From contig JAHHHU010000005.1 in NCBI GenBank assembly GCA_019359175.1, positions 175,794 to 239,793 on the forward strand: 64,000 nt of DNA, given 5' to 3'. The DNA comes from Phormidium tanganyikae FI6-MK23. GTDB lineage: Bacteria; Cyanobacteriota; Cyanobacteriia; Leptolyngbyales; Leptolyngbyaceae. This document shows positions 38,957 to 47,272 of the stretch, piece after piece. The notes beneath the pieces are model-generated. The model made no database searches and was not told the DNA's origin. It saw only the letters and a program-made list of their open reading frames with translations. Every line of letters begins with the position of its first letter. Position 1 is the first letter of the stretch. The position numbers and the translations under genes are program-made.

Positions 38957-39051
38957 ATGGAAGAAGCGCCAGTCGATCTGATGCTTAACTTTGAACCCGT
39001 GATCGCACCATGACGATTGAAGCTTGGGTGATCCTGTTGCTGATAAGTTGA
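38957..39051 (+). pseudogene. PMTIEAW-family small ORF, copy C (one-base frameshift)
   Basis: ATG 38957 reads MEEAPVDLMLNFEPVIAP and stops; the family sequence resumes at an overlapping ATG at 39010 as MTIEAWVILLLIS. Relative to the intact copy at 57352 one A is missing at CCA(A)TGACG. The second part encodes the start of a membrane helix. It lies divergently upstream of the recombinase. Confidence 0.55.
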
Positions 39052-39296
39052 CAGTACCCTTTGAGTTGTATTTGAAGCTCAAGGCTACCCTTTTAAAACA
39101 TCCTCTAACACTGAAATTTCATGACATTTTACGGTCACTTCACGATCGCGCACAAGTAAGGGCGGCAAGATAGAGTGTCGCATCCTGTAAACAAGATGTG
39201 TTTCTCTGCCCATACTTATCTCAGTATGAAGTGATCTCCCTCAGCTTTTAGCTTCCGCTAAAAAGCCTTTAACCCTGCGTTACAGAAGGTCAGACA

Positions 39297-39866
39297 GTGA
39301 CTAATGCAATTGAGTCTAGAATCCAAGAGCTTGTAAATAAGTACAGTTACGATGCTGAAGTATTAAGTGATTTTGCGGGATTCGTTCAATCTCAACCGAA
39401 ACCGCGTAAGAAGAAAACTGACACATCAACTCGTAAACCAAAAGCCACATCATCTCCTAAGCCAAAAGCACTCAACCTAAAAGAGCTACAGGATGCTGTC
39501 GCTGCCGCCTTCGAGTGCAGTGATGTCAAAGCGCTGAAGAAACATGATGCCTTCAAATTGGCGATCGCGGGTCGAGATCTTAATCTTCGTACAAAAGATT
39601 CTTGGCTTGCTCTATACCGCGAGTGGGTCGGAGTCCCTGAGAACGAACAGCATGAAGAAGGTCCAAGCTGCATTAACGGGATTGATGTGCTCAAAAACTT
39701 TCGCCCGTGGCAGGTGTTTAACCTTGACCCTCAAAGTGCAACCTCAGAGGACATCAACGCAGCATTTCGTCGTCTAGCCAAGCAACATCACCCGGATGCT
39801 GGGGGGCAACGGGAAGTGTTTGAACGGCTACAAAAAATGCGCGATTCGCTCCTGGCGTTTCGTTAA
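39297..39866 (+). CDS. J-domain (DnaJ-like) protein
   Basis: A 189-residue protein starting at GTG 39297. N-terminal helix, a basic Lys/Pro/Ser linker (RKPKATSSPKPKALN), a central helical domain, and at the C-terminus a J-domain with the diagnostic HPD in INAAFRRLAKQHHPDAGGQR. The domain normally activates Hsp70 ATPase. The placement 33 bp upstream of an HNH-nuclease gene suggests the pair works together, perhaps chaperone-assisted folding or targeting of the nuclease. Confidence 0.78.
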   Translation: MTNAIESRIQELVNKYSYDAEVLSDFAGFVQSQPKPRKKKTDTSTRKPKATSSPKPKALNLKELQDAVAAAFECSDVKALKKHDAFKLAIAGRDLNLRTKDSWLALYREWVGVPENEQHEEGPSCINGIDVLKNFRPWQVFNLDPQSATSEDINAAFRRLAKQHHPDAGGQREVFERLQKMRDSLLAFR

Positions 39867-39898
39867 CGGCAATTAACCTGATACAGGAACAAACCGAC

Positions 39899-40942
39899 AT
39901 GAATTCCCGTAAATACGATTTACTGTCTGATGATGAGACTGCTCAAATTCTTGGCATTAAAAAAGCAAGACTGTATAACGTCTGCGCCGCTTTTGATCAC
40001 CGTAAGGATGACGAATGGGAATTAACTGAGGGCGAGCATTTTGAGTGGCTCAGCAAGAACATTGGCACTCGCCGCTTCTATGAAGAAGGGGCAATGGCAA
40101 TTGCCAAATACTTAGAAGAAACAGATACGTCAGGCTTCTTCGCCAGCTTCATTGATGCAGTAGTAGAACGATTTACTCAGCGTCGTAAACGGACTCGTCA
40201 AATGTTGGTTCGTCGGCGGGTGATTCAGGAGTTTCAGGATCTCAGTGGAGTGATTGTTAAGGGCGATCTAGTCTTTATCGATCGTCCTCGTGGCATCCGC
40301 ATTCTAGACACGAACGGAAAGGGATTAAACGCAGCAGCAAAGCGAGAACAGAATAATTACAGCTTGAAAGGACGAGAGCCGATGGAGCTAGGAGTCCACT
40401 TTGATCGAGTGAAGGATGTTGAGTATTGGAGCCAGCGAGGGTTAGCACGTATTGCACAGAATATGTCTGAGAACTTGGGGCAAAAATCTCGTAGAGCTTG
40501 GACCGAGGCTGTTAATGAAATTGTTGAGGATGCCGTTAACCAACAGAGAAAATACCTGGATTCGTTTGATGCTCGCGTGAGAAGAGCAATGGATCAAGTG
40601 AAAGCCGCCGCCAATCGTAAATGCCAGGTAAGCTTGATAAAGCAAACTCCAGCAAATCCTTTTGATTTGCACGCGCATCACCTATTTGACAAGGCGACAC
40701 GACCGGATTTAGCTGCATTTCACGACAATTTATTAGTGATGCACAAAGACTTGCACTGTGGTTTTCATAATTGGCATAGAAGTGACAGCTGTGAGCCAAA
40801 ACATTTTATTGAATACTTAACGAGTGTAGAATCTTGGCGTTTTGAAAATAAGAGAACGTCTGCTCACCTGCACACTTTAATCAATCGTCTTGAAAAGTTG
40901 CAGCGAGATTTTGAAAGCCGACCTCACTTAACACAGAACTAA
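39899..40942 (+). CDS. HNH-like nuclease with N-terminal DNA-binding region
   Basis: A 347-residue protein. The N-terminus LLSDDETAQILGIKKARLYN is a MerR/HTH-like segment. The middle is helical (RRRVIQEFQDLSGVIVKGDL). Near the C-terminus an HNH-like motif is visible: FDLHAHHLFDKATRPDLAAF, then NLLVMHKDLHCGFHNWH, with HH and H...H spacing fitting a beta-beta-alpha metal site; an upstream Cys (NRKCQVSLIKQ) fits too. Likely a DNA endonuclease, perhaps for defence or mobility. Paired with the J-domain gene upstream. Role unproven. Confidence 0.7.
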   Translation: MNSRKYDLLSDDETAQILGIKKARLYNVCAAFDHRKDDEWELTEGEHFEWLSKNIGTRRFYEEGAMAIAKYLEETDTSGFFASFIDAVVERFTQRRKRTRQMLVRRRVIQEFQDLSGVIVKGDLVFIDRPRGIRILDTNGKGLNAAAKREQNNYSLKGREPMELGVHFDRVKDVEYWSQRGLARIAQNMSENLGQKSRRAWTEAVNEIVEDAVNQQRKYLDSFDARVRRAMDQVKAAANRKCQVSLIKQTPANPFDLHAHHLFDKATRPDLAAFHDNLLVMHKDLHCGFHNWHRSDSCEPKHFIEYLTSVESWRFENKRTSAHLHTLINRLEKLQRDFESRPHLTQN

Positions 40943-40990
40943 GTCGAGCTAGATCTGCAAACTATTTGAGGGCATTGCTTAATTAAAACA

Positions 40991-41215
40991 ATGACCGACG
41001 AGCTATCCTCCTACATTGGAGAACTAATCTCCCAACCTCCAGACCGCTTCACCAAAGCCGAAAAACTCGAACTCCTGATGTGGCATCCTCTCTTTACCGG
41101 GAAATGTCCTCGCTGTGGTCAGAAGCTCTCTAAGACGATTGCTGAATGTGACTGCGGATGGAAGGGTGAAGAATCGAATTTTGCTCTGAAAATCAGAGAT
41201 CCCAGTTGTGACTAA
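40991..41215 (+). CDS. Small zinc-ribbon protein
   Basis: A 74-residue protein with two cysteine pairs: GKCPRCGQKLSK and ECDCGWKG, a zinc-ribbon. Preceding helix FTKAEKLELLMWHP. It could bind DNA or a protein partner. It follows the HNH gene by about 50 bp on the same strand. Confidence 0.6.
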   Translation: MTDELSSYIGELISQPPDRFTKAEKLELLMWHPLFTGKCPRCGQKLSKTIAECDCGWKGEESNFALKIRDPSCD

Positions 41216-41238
41216 AACTGTTGTACCTCCTTACGATC

Positions 41239-41748
41239 ATGACCATTTTCAAATCGCTCATCTTCTTGAGCATTCTGACTCTTTCCCTTCCTGCGATCGC
41301 TCAGACAAAACAGGTTCTTACTGATGGGTGTCGTCAAGGTAGTTGCTGGGAAATGTCCTTACTCAGCAAGAAATTAGTTCATCAAAATCAGCTTGGTGGA
41401 GAAGCAAATAAATTCTACCGGATTGAGACTGAAACTAAGATGACAGGCAGGACATCCAAAACTGAAAGAGCCTCTCGATGGGTATATTGCTCAACAAGCC
41501 AACCTTTTGTAGCATTCACATCCACCAGTGAAAATCTGATCTATATTCACTATCTAAATCCTGGTGGCAATGTGGGTGGATATAATTCAGGTTCCAATAG
41601 AATTTATTGGGCAATCTGCCACAATGTCTGGAACGCCAAGGTTTTGACTCCAGAAGAAGGACTTGCCCGAAAAGCGCAGCAGTTAGGATACTCGCTCTCG
41701 CTTCAAAGTGTTCAGAGAGAAATTCCCAAGCAATTATTTCAGCCCTAA
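41239..41748 (+). CDS. Secreted cysteine-containing hypothetical protein
   Basis: I use ATG 41239 (MTIFKSLIFLSILTLSLPAI), a clean signal peptide with cleavage after AIA; a TTG 18 bases upstream is less likely. The mature protein of about 148 residues has Cys in DGCRQGSCWEMS, WVYCSTSQP and WAICHNVW, giving possible disulfides. Similar in style to the product at 49488. No family recognised. Confidence 0.6.
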   Translation: MTIFKSLIFLSILTLSLPAIAQTKQVLTDGCRQGSCWEMSLLSKKLVHQNQLGGEANKFYRIETETKMTGRTSKTERASRWVYCSTSQPFVAFTSTSENLIYIHYLNPGGNVGGYNSGSNRIYWAICHNVWNAKVLTPEEGLARKAQQLGYSLSLQSVQREIPKQLFQP

Positions 41749-41752
41749 ACCT

Positions 41753-41866
41753 TCAAGACGGTCTGTTCAACCTCTTCATTACCGCCAGAATCAGCCATGC
41801 CTCGATCGTCATGGGTGGAATGGGTGGATCGGAACTCATAAGGAAATCAATCGCCTGTTCTTCCAT
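41753..41866 (-). CDS. PMTIEAW-family small protein, copy D
   Basis: A 37-residue frame: MEEQAIDFLMSSDPPIPPMT, then IEAWLILAVMKRLNRPS. The N-terminal 30 residues match copy A at 57352 (MEE, DFLM, P, PMTIEAW); the hydrophobic helix is shortened and ends in a basic tail. The preceding DNA (41891-41980) also matches the repeat upstream of copy A. Expression unproven. Confidence 0.5.
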   Translation of the reverse strand: MEEQAIDFLMSSDPPIPPMTIEAWLILAVMKRLNRPS

Positions 41867-41869
41867 TGC

Positions 41870-41985
41870 AGTTTGCACGGATGGGACAGGTCGATCGTGC
41901 CCAAACTTCACGATCAAATTGCAAGGGGTGGCGACACCCGCGATCGTGCCCTGTTTTCTGGCACGGTTAGGCGCTTGGGGATAAG
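41870..41985 (-). repeat. Partial copy of the dispersed repeat (GGGCACGATC block)
   Basis: On the minus strand: CCTAACCGTGCCAGAAA, GGGCACGATCGCGGGTGTC, CACCCCTTGCAATTTGATCG and GGGCACGATCGACC in order, matching 60770-60863 closely. It then runs into small ORF copy D, as the 57316 block runs into copy A. Confidence 0.6.
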
Positions 41986-42003
41986 CATTATCAATCGAGA
42001 CAC

Positions 42004-42600
42004 CTAGAACCTTTTCGAGACAAGATTTATGAGATTCTTTACTGTACACTCTGCGCCTGCTGTTATAGACGTTTCAGACACGCTTGATGACAAGCCTCGC
42101 CAGTTGAAACTATATTCAACCCCCAACTGTTCCCCAACGGTGTTATCTGGGATCTCAATTCCAAACTCCTCTTCTAGCGCGCCTATCAATTCAACCAAAT
42201 CAAGGTCGTCCATTCCTAAGTCATCAACCAAATGACTATCTAATTTGACTTTATTCAGTTCTACCCCCAACTGTTCCCCAACGATTGTTAGAACTCTAAC
42301 CGAGAAATCAGCGTTCCGTAACTTCTGCCGTTTTTTCTCCTCAGCAAATTGACGAGTCTCCATTTCAAGATAGTGCTTTATAGCTCCAGTTTTTGCCTCA
42401 ATAATCTCTCGGATGGTACTGAATTCAACCTTGTACCCACTCTGGGTATAAATCCTTATGGCTAATTTCCACACAACCTGATCACGATTGGACTCAAGAA
42501 ATTTCAGCCCTTCCTTGGTAACGGATACGATTTCCTCAAGGTATGTATTGATCACCATCGTGAGTACTTTTACCTCATAGTCTTTATCGGCTTCGCTCAT
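42004..42600 (-). CDS. Acyl-carrier-protein-like protein lacking the phosphopantetheine serine
   Basis: A 198-residue protein: helical N-terminus ([20 protein letters not shown]), then an ACP-like domain with [20 protein letters not shown] and [13 protein letters not shown]. Carrier proteins have D-S-L at the modification site; here it is D-D-L, so no pantetheine arm can attach. After it, TVGEQLGVE repeats a phrase found just before the domain; the DNA CCCCAACTGTTCCCCAACG occurs at both places (near 42121 and 42264). A regulatory or structural carrier-like role is possible. Next to the HNH/J cassette. Confidence 0.65.
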   Translation of the reverse strand: MSEADKDYEVKVLTMVINTYLEEIVSVTKEGLKFLESNRDQVVWKLAIRIYTQSGYKVEFSTIREIIEAKTGAIKHYLEMETRQFAEEKKRQKLRNADFSVRVLTIVGEQLGVELNKVKLDSHLVDDLGMDDLDLVELIGALEEEFGIEIPDNTVGEQLGVEYSFNWRGLSSSVSETSITAGAECTVKNLINLVSKRF

Positions 42601-43234
42601 GATTTTTACTCTGAATATTTCCAGATATGCTTATTAAAGTCGCAAATCTAGCACTGCTAAAACTAGAGAATGTACTCTTATCAAAAGATTCAACACAGCT
42701 TTATTTTGTAGATCACTCCGCGAAACAAACGACACCTCCAACGTTCTCATCTAAGACTCTACTTAAGAGCTTTCATAAGTGAGACTGATGATGCTGCGAT
42801 TGCGGCTCGATCATATAATAATTATTCTCTGTTCTCACGATAAATGGTGAGTTAGTCCAAACAGTCCTTTTTTAGTCCGACTGTTTTAATGCTGAACTTA
42901 TCAATCGCTGCAATGCTTACGTGCAAACCGTTTCAGATTTGAGAATATTACTGAACTTCTGCGGATGGAGCAGAAGTTCGAGGCATTCTTTCTTGTATTA
43001 ACGCCCGAAAGTATTGTTTTCATTGAGTTGTAGCGTTTTGAGGTCTGAACTAGATCCGAGCAGTCTTAGTCCAGTCTTGGGATGATCTCTCAATTGGTGC
43101 AACTTATCAAAAAGACTTCGGCAAGGTCATGGTTTGATCGCCTGTGATTGTAGCGCTACCATCAGGTCAAGGGCATACTGCCAGTTCTGCAATGCCGCTG
43201 TCACTTTTTAAGCCATGGGCGGAGACTTGTCAAA
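42601..43234. other. Intergenic region with a strong hairpin upstream of the NdpA-like gene
   Basis: About 630 bp without a convincing gene. A 10-bp perfect stem GAACTTCTGC (42953-42962) pairs with GCAGAAGTTC (42970-42979), loop GGATGGA, without a following T tract. It may be part of a small RNA or a protein-binding site; nothing else is recognised. Confidence 0.4.
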
Positions 43235-44401
43235 ATGCAGGAGAACGTGTACATTAGCGTTCTTCACACTCAAGCTTCGTGGTCAGCACGCATGGGAATT
43301 GATCTAGGCAGATTTCAAATTGAGAGATTGATCGTCCACGGAATTCCAGAGAAGAAGCTAGGAAGTTTGCCCTACTTATCCTTAAGTGAGGTCGAAAGCA
43401 CTCTTACGCAATCACACAAGAACTTCTTCAACGAAAGAATTGCAGGAAGCCTATCCCACTCAGCGTTTGACGTGGTATTGGATGCAACATCAGATTCGCC
43501 TATTCCAAACCAGATCTTTAAGAGTTTAGAAGATTCTCTTAATAACTTTGTAGATATGTCAATCAAGATGGCTCAACGCCTATATGATAGCCAAACGGGT
43601 GTTAATCCGTCAGGACTACTAACAGTAATTCAAGGAAAAATTGGCAGGGATCAAGTTGTTGCTGTTCTTAAGCTAGAGAAGGACGAAGGTGTTCGTGCCA
43701 CACCGCTCAAGCTTAAGGGGAAGAATACTTTTGATTTGGAACAAATCCACGATTTGATGATGACTGGCAAGACAAAAGTGTTCAAGGCTGGTCTATTCTG
43801 GCAAGAAGGCAACACTTTTGATTCTGTTCGAGGAATGATTTCGGACAAGCAGCGCGGCTCTGGAGGAAATGATGGTGTCGCTAACTTCTTCTTAAAATCT
43901 TTTCTCGGATGCTGTTTACAGGAAGCGCCAAAGCTCACAACCAGAAACTTTTTTGTTGCAAGTGAGGAGTTTATCAACAATGAAGTAGGCGATTCAGCAA
44001 AAAAAGCGAAATATGAAATTGCTCTCTTAGCGATGCTGAATAGTCAGGAGAATACGATAAAACCGAGGCAATTCGTTGACCAGCACTTTGAAGTGTGCGA
44101 TCGCCAGCACTTAATTAAATATCTTGGCAAGTCTGGAGTTCCTATAGTCAGTTTCCCCAAAGATATAGAGCTAATTCAGAATAAGCTGAAACAAGTTTGC
44201 ATTCAGTTTAACAGTGGGATGCGAGTGCTGGGTCCACCGGAGGTGATCGAAGAAAGAATCAGGCTTACAAAAGCAGAAGATGGCTCAACTCATGTTCAAT
44301 TTAATGATCAGCTTAATGAATTGAGAGGCGGGGGGGGGAAATCGAGTAACCGAATTCGCATAGCGCCTGCCTCAGAATCCCAAACGCTTCCTGAAATATA
44401 G
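43235..44401 (+). CDS. NdpA/NA37-like nucleoid-associated protein
   Basis: A 388-residue protein resembling 37-kDa nucleoid-associated proteins (YejK/NdpA): LLTVIQGKIGRDQVVAVLKL, FFLKSFLGCCLQEAPKLTTR, FVDQHFEVCDRQHLIKYLGK and GMRVLGPPEVIEERI follow the family order. The C-terminus beyond residue 360 is glycine- and serine-rich and contains a nine-G tract (44330-44338). YejK-type proteins bind DNA; relatives occur in mobile elements. It precedes the RelA/SpoT-fold gene by 42 bp on the same strand, so they form an operon. Start chosen at ATG 43235 with GGCGGAG upstream. Confidence 0.65.
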   Translation: MQENVYISVLHTQASWSARMGIDLGRFQIERLIVHGIPEKKLGSLPYLSLSEVESTLTQSHKNFFNERIAGSLSHSAFDVVLDATSDSPIPNQIFKSLEDSLNNFVDMSIKMAQRLYDSQTGVNPSGLLTVIQGKIGRDQVVAVLKLEKDEGVRATPLKLKGKNTFDLEQIHDLMMTGKTKVFKAGLFWQEGNTFDSVRGMISDKQRGSGGNDGVANFFLKSFLGCCLQEAPKLTTRNFFVASEEFINNEVGDSAKKAKYEIALLAMLNSQENTIKPRQFVDQHFEVCDRQHLIKYLGKSGVPIVSFPKDIELIQNKLKQVCIQFNSGMRVLGPPEVIEERIRLTKAEDGSTHVQFNDQLNELRGGGGKSSNRIRIAPASESQTLPEI

Positions 44402-44443
44402 TACAATAGTATTGCTAGTCTCCGACCACAGTGAGGCGCACTG

Positions 44444-45424
44444 ATGTCAGTAGCAAATGTTGATTCACTGAGACAGAGGTATGAAAGTGAACGACCAACT
44501 TATGAGAAGTTGGCAGATTTCGTGCAGAAGAAGTTAAAGCAGCAGCTTCTACAAGACTCTATAAGCTGCATGTTTGAGGCGCGTGCGAAAGAAGTTGAGA
44601 GTTTTCTACGAAAAGCATTGCTCAAATCCTACCCCTCGCCGTTTGATCAAATCAAAGACAAAGCAGGTGTGCGAATTATCGTTACATACCCAGATGACAT
44701 AGATCGAGTCAAAGAAGTCATTGCACAAAGTTTTCTTGTCCAGCATATTGAGGACAAAAGTATAAAGCTTGGCAACAATCAACTAGGCTATCTTGGCATT
44801 CATTATGAGGTTTGTCTTCCTAAATCTTTGAATGAAAATGTACAAGAAAGTTTTGAAGGTAAAGTGTGTGAGATCCAGCTTCATACCCGCGCTCAAAACC
44901 TTTGGGCAAGGATATCACATGAACTGCTCTATAAATCTTCTCATGATATTCCTGTCGAAATTCAACGTAATATTTACCGTTTATTAGCTCTAGTAGAATT
45001 ATTTGATAGAGAAATTAAAGATGCTCGATGTGCAATTCAGGAGGAGGCTAATCAGCCTGATGTGAAAATGTTGGAGCGATTAGAAAAGCACTTTTACAGT
45101 TTTACGACTGCAAGCTTTAACAGAGAACTATCGCTCGAAGTTCTTGAAACGCTATTATTACTGTTTGAGAATGATGGTGAGAAGATTGATGAAATTATAG
45201 ATGTATTTGTTGAAAAAAATAGAGAAAAACTCCAGGAGAAATTTAGCAATTACTGTAATGATGGTCATCGCAACCCGCTTCTTTTTCAGCCAGAAGTTTT
45301 CGTGATTTTTGAAAGGCTGGAAGAAGACCCATTTCGACTGAAAGAGCTATGGATAGAGAGCTTTCCTCTTTCAGTCTTGGAATCTCTAGCTAATATTTGG
45401 GGCACAACAGTTGAATTGGAGTAG
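44444..45424 (+). CDS. RelA/SpoT-fold nucleotide pyrophosphokinase-like protein
   Basis: A 326-residue protein with the (p)ppGpp-synthetase fold: IKDKAGVRIIVTYPDD (70-85), GYLGIHYEV (115-123), CEIQLHTRAQNLWARISHEL (142-161). No HD hydrolase, TGS or ACT domains, so it is a small-alarmone-synthetase type. The C-terminal 150 residues are a helical extension of unknown fold. Relatives include stringent-response enzymes and toxic SAS enzymes used in antiphage defence (CapRel, FaRel). With the NdpA-like gene upstream and the membrane protein downstream it could be a toxin in an abortive system; substrate and trigger are unknown. Confidence 0.82.
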   Translation: MSVANVDSLRQRYESERPTYEKLADFVQKKLKQQLLQDSISCMFEARAKEVESFLRKALLKSYPSPFDQIKDKAGVRIIVTYPDDIDRVKEVIAQSFLVQHIEDKSIKLGNNQLGYLGIHYEVCLPKSLNENVQESFEGKVCEIQLHTRAQNLWARISHELLYKSSHDIPVEIQRNIYRLLALVELFDREIKDARCAIQEEANQPDVKMLERLEKHFYSFTTASFNRELSLEVLETLLLLFENDGEKIDEIIDVFVEKNREKLQEKFSNYCNDGHRNPLLFQPEVFVIFERLEEDPFRLKELWIESFPLSVLESLANIWGTTVELE

Positions 45425-45430
45425 GAGAGC

Positions 45431-46003
45431 TTACTGCTTGCTTGCGAGAAAAACATATGTTTCTTTAAGACGCTTGTAGTCATTAATTGCAAGCTTTCTC
45501 CATGCAGAAAAAGTAGTGGCTGCACCGAAGCCAAACATAACAATGCAGAAGATGCTAATCACCCAACGGGTACTCTGAGGCAAGTTAGTCAATCTCGTCC
45601 ATACAAGAACTAAGCTATTGAGAACCAGCATCACAAAATTAATGCTCCATGCTCGGCTAATTCGGAGACGGCTTCTACCATATTCAGACAACGCAATAAT
45701 CTTATCTACTGCATGTGTGTAAACGTGGTTTCTAGCAATATGATATTCATCATTGCTAGAAAATCCATGTGTGTAGCGAAGTTTCTTGTCCCGTTTGCTG
45801 AACAAACTATCTGCAAGTCGATCAACTACAATTCCTAGTACATAAGTCACAGTTAGTAAGGGCAGCAGTATTGCAGGTGATGCAGTAACTTTCTCCCACG
45901 GAAGCCAATTATATCCAAATAGACTCAATGTGAATAGAAGTATCCAGAAGAATGCTCCTGCCCCAATGACGATCAATTCAACAAATAAATTAGTTGTGTT
46001 CAC
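45431..46003 (-). CDS. Membrane protein convergent to the RelA/SpoT-fold gene
   Basis: A 190-residue integral membrane protein: helices near 8-30 (LIVIGAGAFFWILLFTLSLF) and 42-62, a charged cytoplasmic loop (RDKKLRYTHGFSSNDEYHIA), and two more helices near 120-165. No pore or transporter family recognised. Convergent with the RelA/SpoT-fold gene (6 bp apart). It could be part of the same defence cassette or an unrelated cargo gene. Confidence 0.65.
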   Translation of the reverse strand: MNTTNLFVELIVIGAGAFFWILLFTLSLFGYNWLPWEKVTASPAILLPLLTVTYVLGIVVDRLADSLFSKRDKKLRYTHGFSSNDEYHIARNHVYTHAVDKIIALSEYGRSRLRISRAWSINFVMLVLNSLVLVWTRLTNLPQSTRWVISIFCIVMFGFGAATTFSAWRKLAINDYKRLKETYVFLASKQ

Positions 46004-46096
46004 CCATTAACCCTTGGCTCGACGATACTTGATACTTTCTGGAGAAAGTAGTCATTCATTTTACACGAGATCGCAAAACTCAAAGGTATCGCACCA

Positions 46097-46183
46097 ATGA
46101 TGATCGAAGCGTGGTCAATCCTAGCGCTGATTCTTGCGTTAGTCGCTTGGGGACTTTGGCGCAATAGTCAGGATTCAACCTGA
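46097..46183 (+). CDS. PMTIEAW-family small membrane peptide, copy B
   Basis: A 28-residue frame MMIEAWSILALILALVAWGL ending WRNSQDST. It matches the C-terminal helix of copy A at 57352 (MTIEAW, LVAWGLW); the codons before the ATG also read IAP as in the other copies. The N-terminal MEE segment is missing. One transmembrane helix. Its stop codon coincides with the start of repeat R3. Confidence 0.5.
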   Translation: MMIEAWSILALILALVAWGLWRNSQDST

Positions 46184-46277
46184 GTATTTTTGCTTACCGA
46201 AATTGTCTTAAGGGGGTCACGTTACCCGTTTTCTTATATAAAACAGGGGGTGACGTTACCGCTTCAGATCCCGATTC
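46181..46277 (-). repeat. Repeat R3 (inverse copy of R1/R2)
   Basis: On the minus strand begins GAATCGGGATCTGAAGCGG, has GGTAACGTCACCCCC and GGTAACGTGACCCCC (46246-46260 and 46212-46226 on +), and ends GGTAAGCAAAAATACTCA, matching R1 and R2 in the rep gene. Here it is not in a recognised gene. Confidence 0.7.
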
Positions 46278-46472
46278 AGCCTTTCGTAGATCACTTACTG
46301 TCCACTTATCGCAACATCTCCGATTACCCGTCTCGCAACCACGCAACAGGGAACCACACGATAAGCTCAATAGCTCCTCTAAGGATGCCCTCTAAGGTCG
46401 GTCTAAAGCTTTGTGCTTTAGGATTTAGTCGTTTGTTGAATATCTCCTGATTTGGGTTTAGGAGGTGATTCA

Positions 46473-46919
46473 TCAATTATCAACCAATGAGGGACAGTAA
46501 GAACGAATCCCACGGTTAACAAGTTGCATAGCAACATAACGGGCTGTTAGCGGATGTGTTTGAGGAAAACTATCTCTAATCTTTCGTGTAGTCTGAACAA
46601 TCAGCGTATAACTCGGTGTATAGTTTGCTCGTGCATCACATACAAGCGCAGCCGCATTTAACATTTTCTCACGATCATTTTCAATCGCTCCCCCAATAAT
46701 CTCTCTAGCCTCAAGCGATCTATCTCTTTCTGGTGATGATGACAACCCTGTCCGCATCTCTGCAATAGTTTCGATCGAAAATTCTTTTGCAAAACTTTCA
46801 TCCGCTTTTGGGTTTCGCCAATCGGCAGGAGCAGCATGAACGGGTAACGCGAACACAGACACGCAGACTGAAGGTATAAAAAATAATTTCTTCACGGTCT
46901 TCCAAGTAGAGACAAACAT
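46473..46919 (-). CDS. Secreted hypothetical protein
   Basis: A 148-residue protein with a signal peptide (LFFIPSVCVSVFALPVHA, cleavage after VHAA near residue 30). The mature part is helical with two cysteines (LVCDARANYT and RSYCPSL), a possible disulfide. No family recognised. It is the third of four small secreted proteins in the element. Confidence 0.6.
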   Translation of the reverse strand: MFVSTWKTVKKLFFIPSVCVSVFALPVHAAPADWRNPKADESFAKEFSIETIAEMRTGLSSSPERDRSLEAREIIGGAIENDREKMLNAAALVCDARANYTPSYTLIVQTTRKIRDSFPQTHPLTARYVAMQLVNRGIRSYCPSLVDN

Positions 46920-47272
46920 TTAGAAGTATGTATCAGATATAAAAAACTATTAATCAGCAATACTTAGACTTTATTTATATGCAAAATCTATTAAATTTCC
47001 ATCTACGAGGAAATTCTAAAACTACATCTTCAGATCCCTTTGAAAACGCTCTGTCAAGTGTTTTTAGGTCAAAAATAAGCCGATAAGTTACGAGTTGCCT
47101 GAAACGCTGAAAGTCAGTACTGGTAAAGCTTTAGGTGAGCCAGTAACTTCAAATGACTCTATACAACAAACTGCGGTTACTGGCTCCTCCCAATCGCTTT
47201 CAAATTGGCACAAAAGCAAAACCCCTAAACTCTGCCCAATGGAGAAATCTAGAGGTCTTTCCTATGACTCAA
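46920..47272. other. Intergenic region with an inverted repeat
   Basis: About 350 bp. GAGCCAGTAAC (47137-47147) and GTTACTGGCTC (47176-47186) form an 11-bp perfect inverted repeat with a 28-bp spacer. An open frame on the + strand at 47095 has poor start signals and its second half is antisense to the next gene, so I do not call it. Confidence 0.4.

Noticed and set aside
42953..42979. Hairpin as a terminator
   Set aside because: No T tract follows on either strand and no gene ends nearby; kept only as an unexplained structure.
43235..46003. Known Kiwa-type defence system (membrane protein plus DNA-binding protein)
   Set aside because: The membrane protein size fits, but the 388-residue protein looks NdpA-like, the orientation is convergent and a RelA/SpoT-fold gene intervenes.
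47095..47272. Plus-strand frame at 47095-47388
   Set aside because: Its second half is antisense to the duplicated-domain gene, and no ribosome site or homology is visible.
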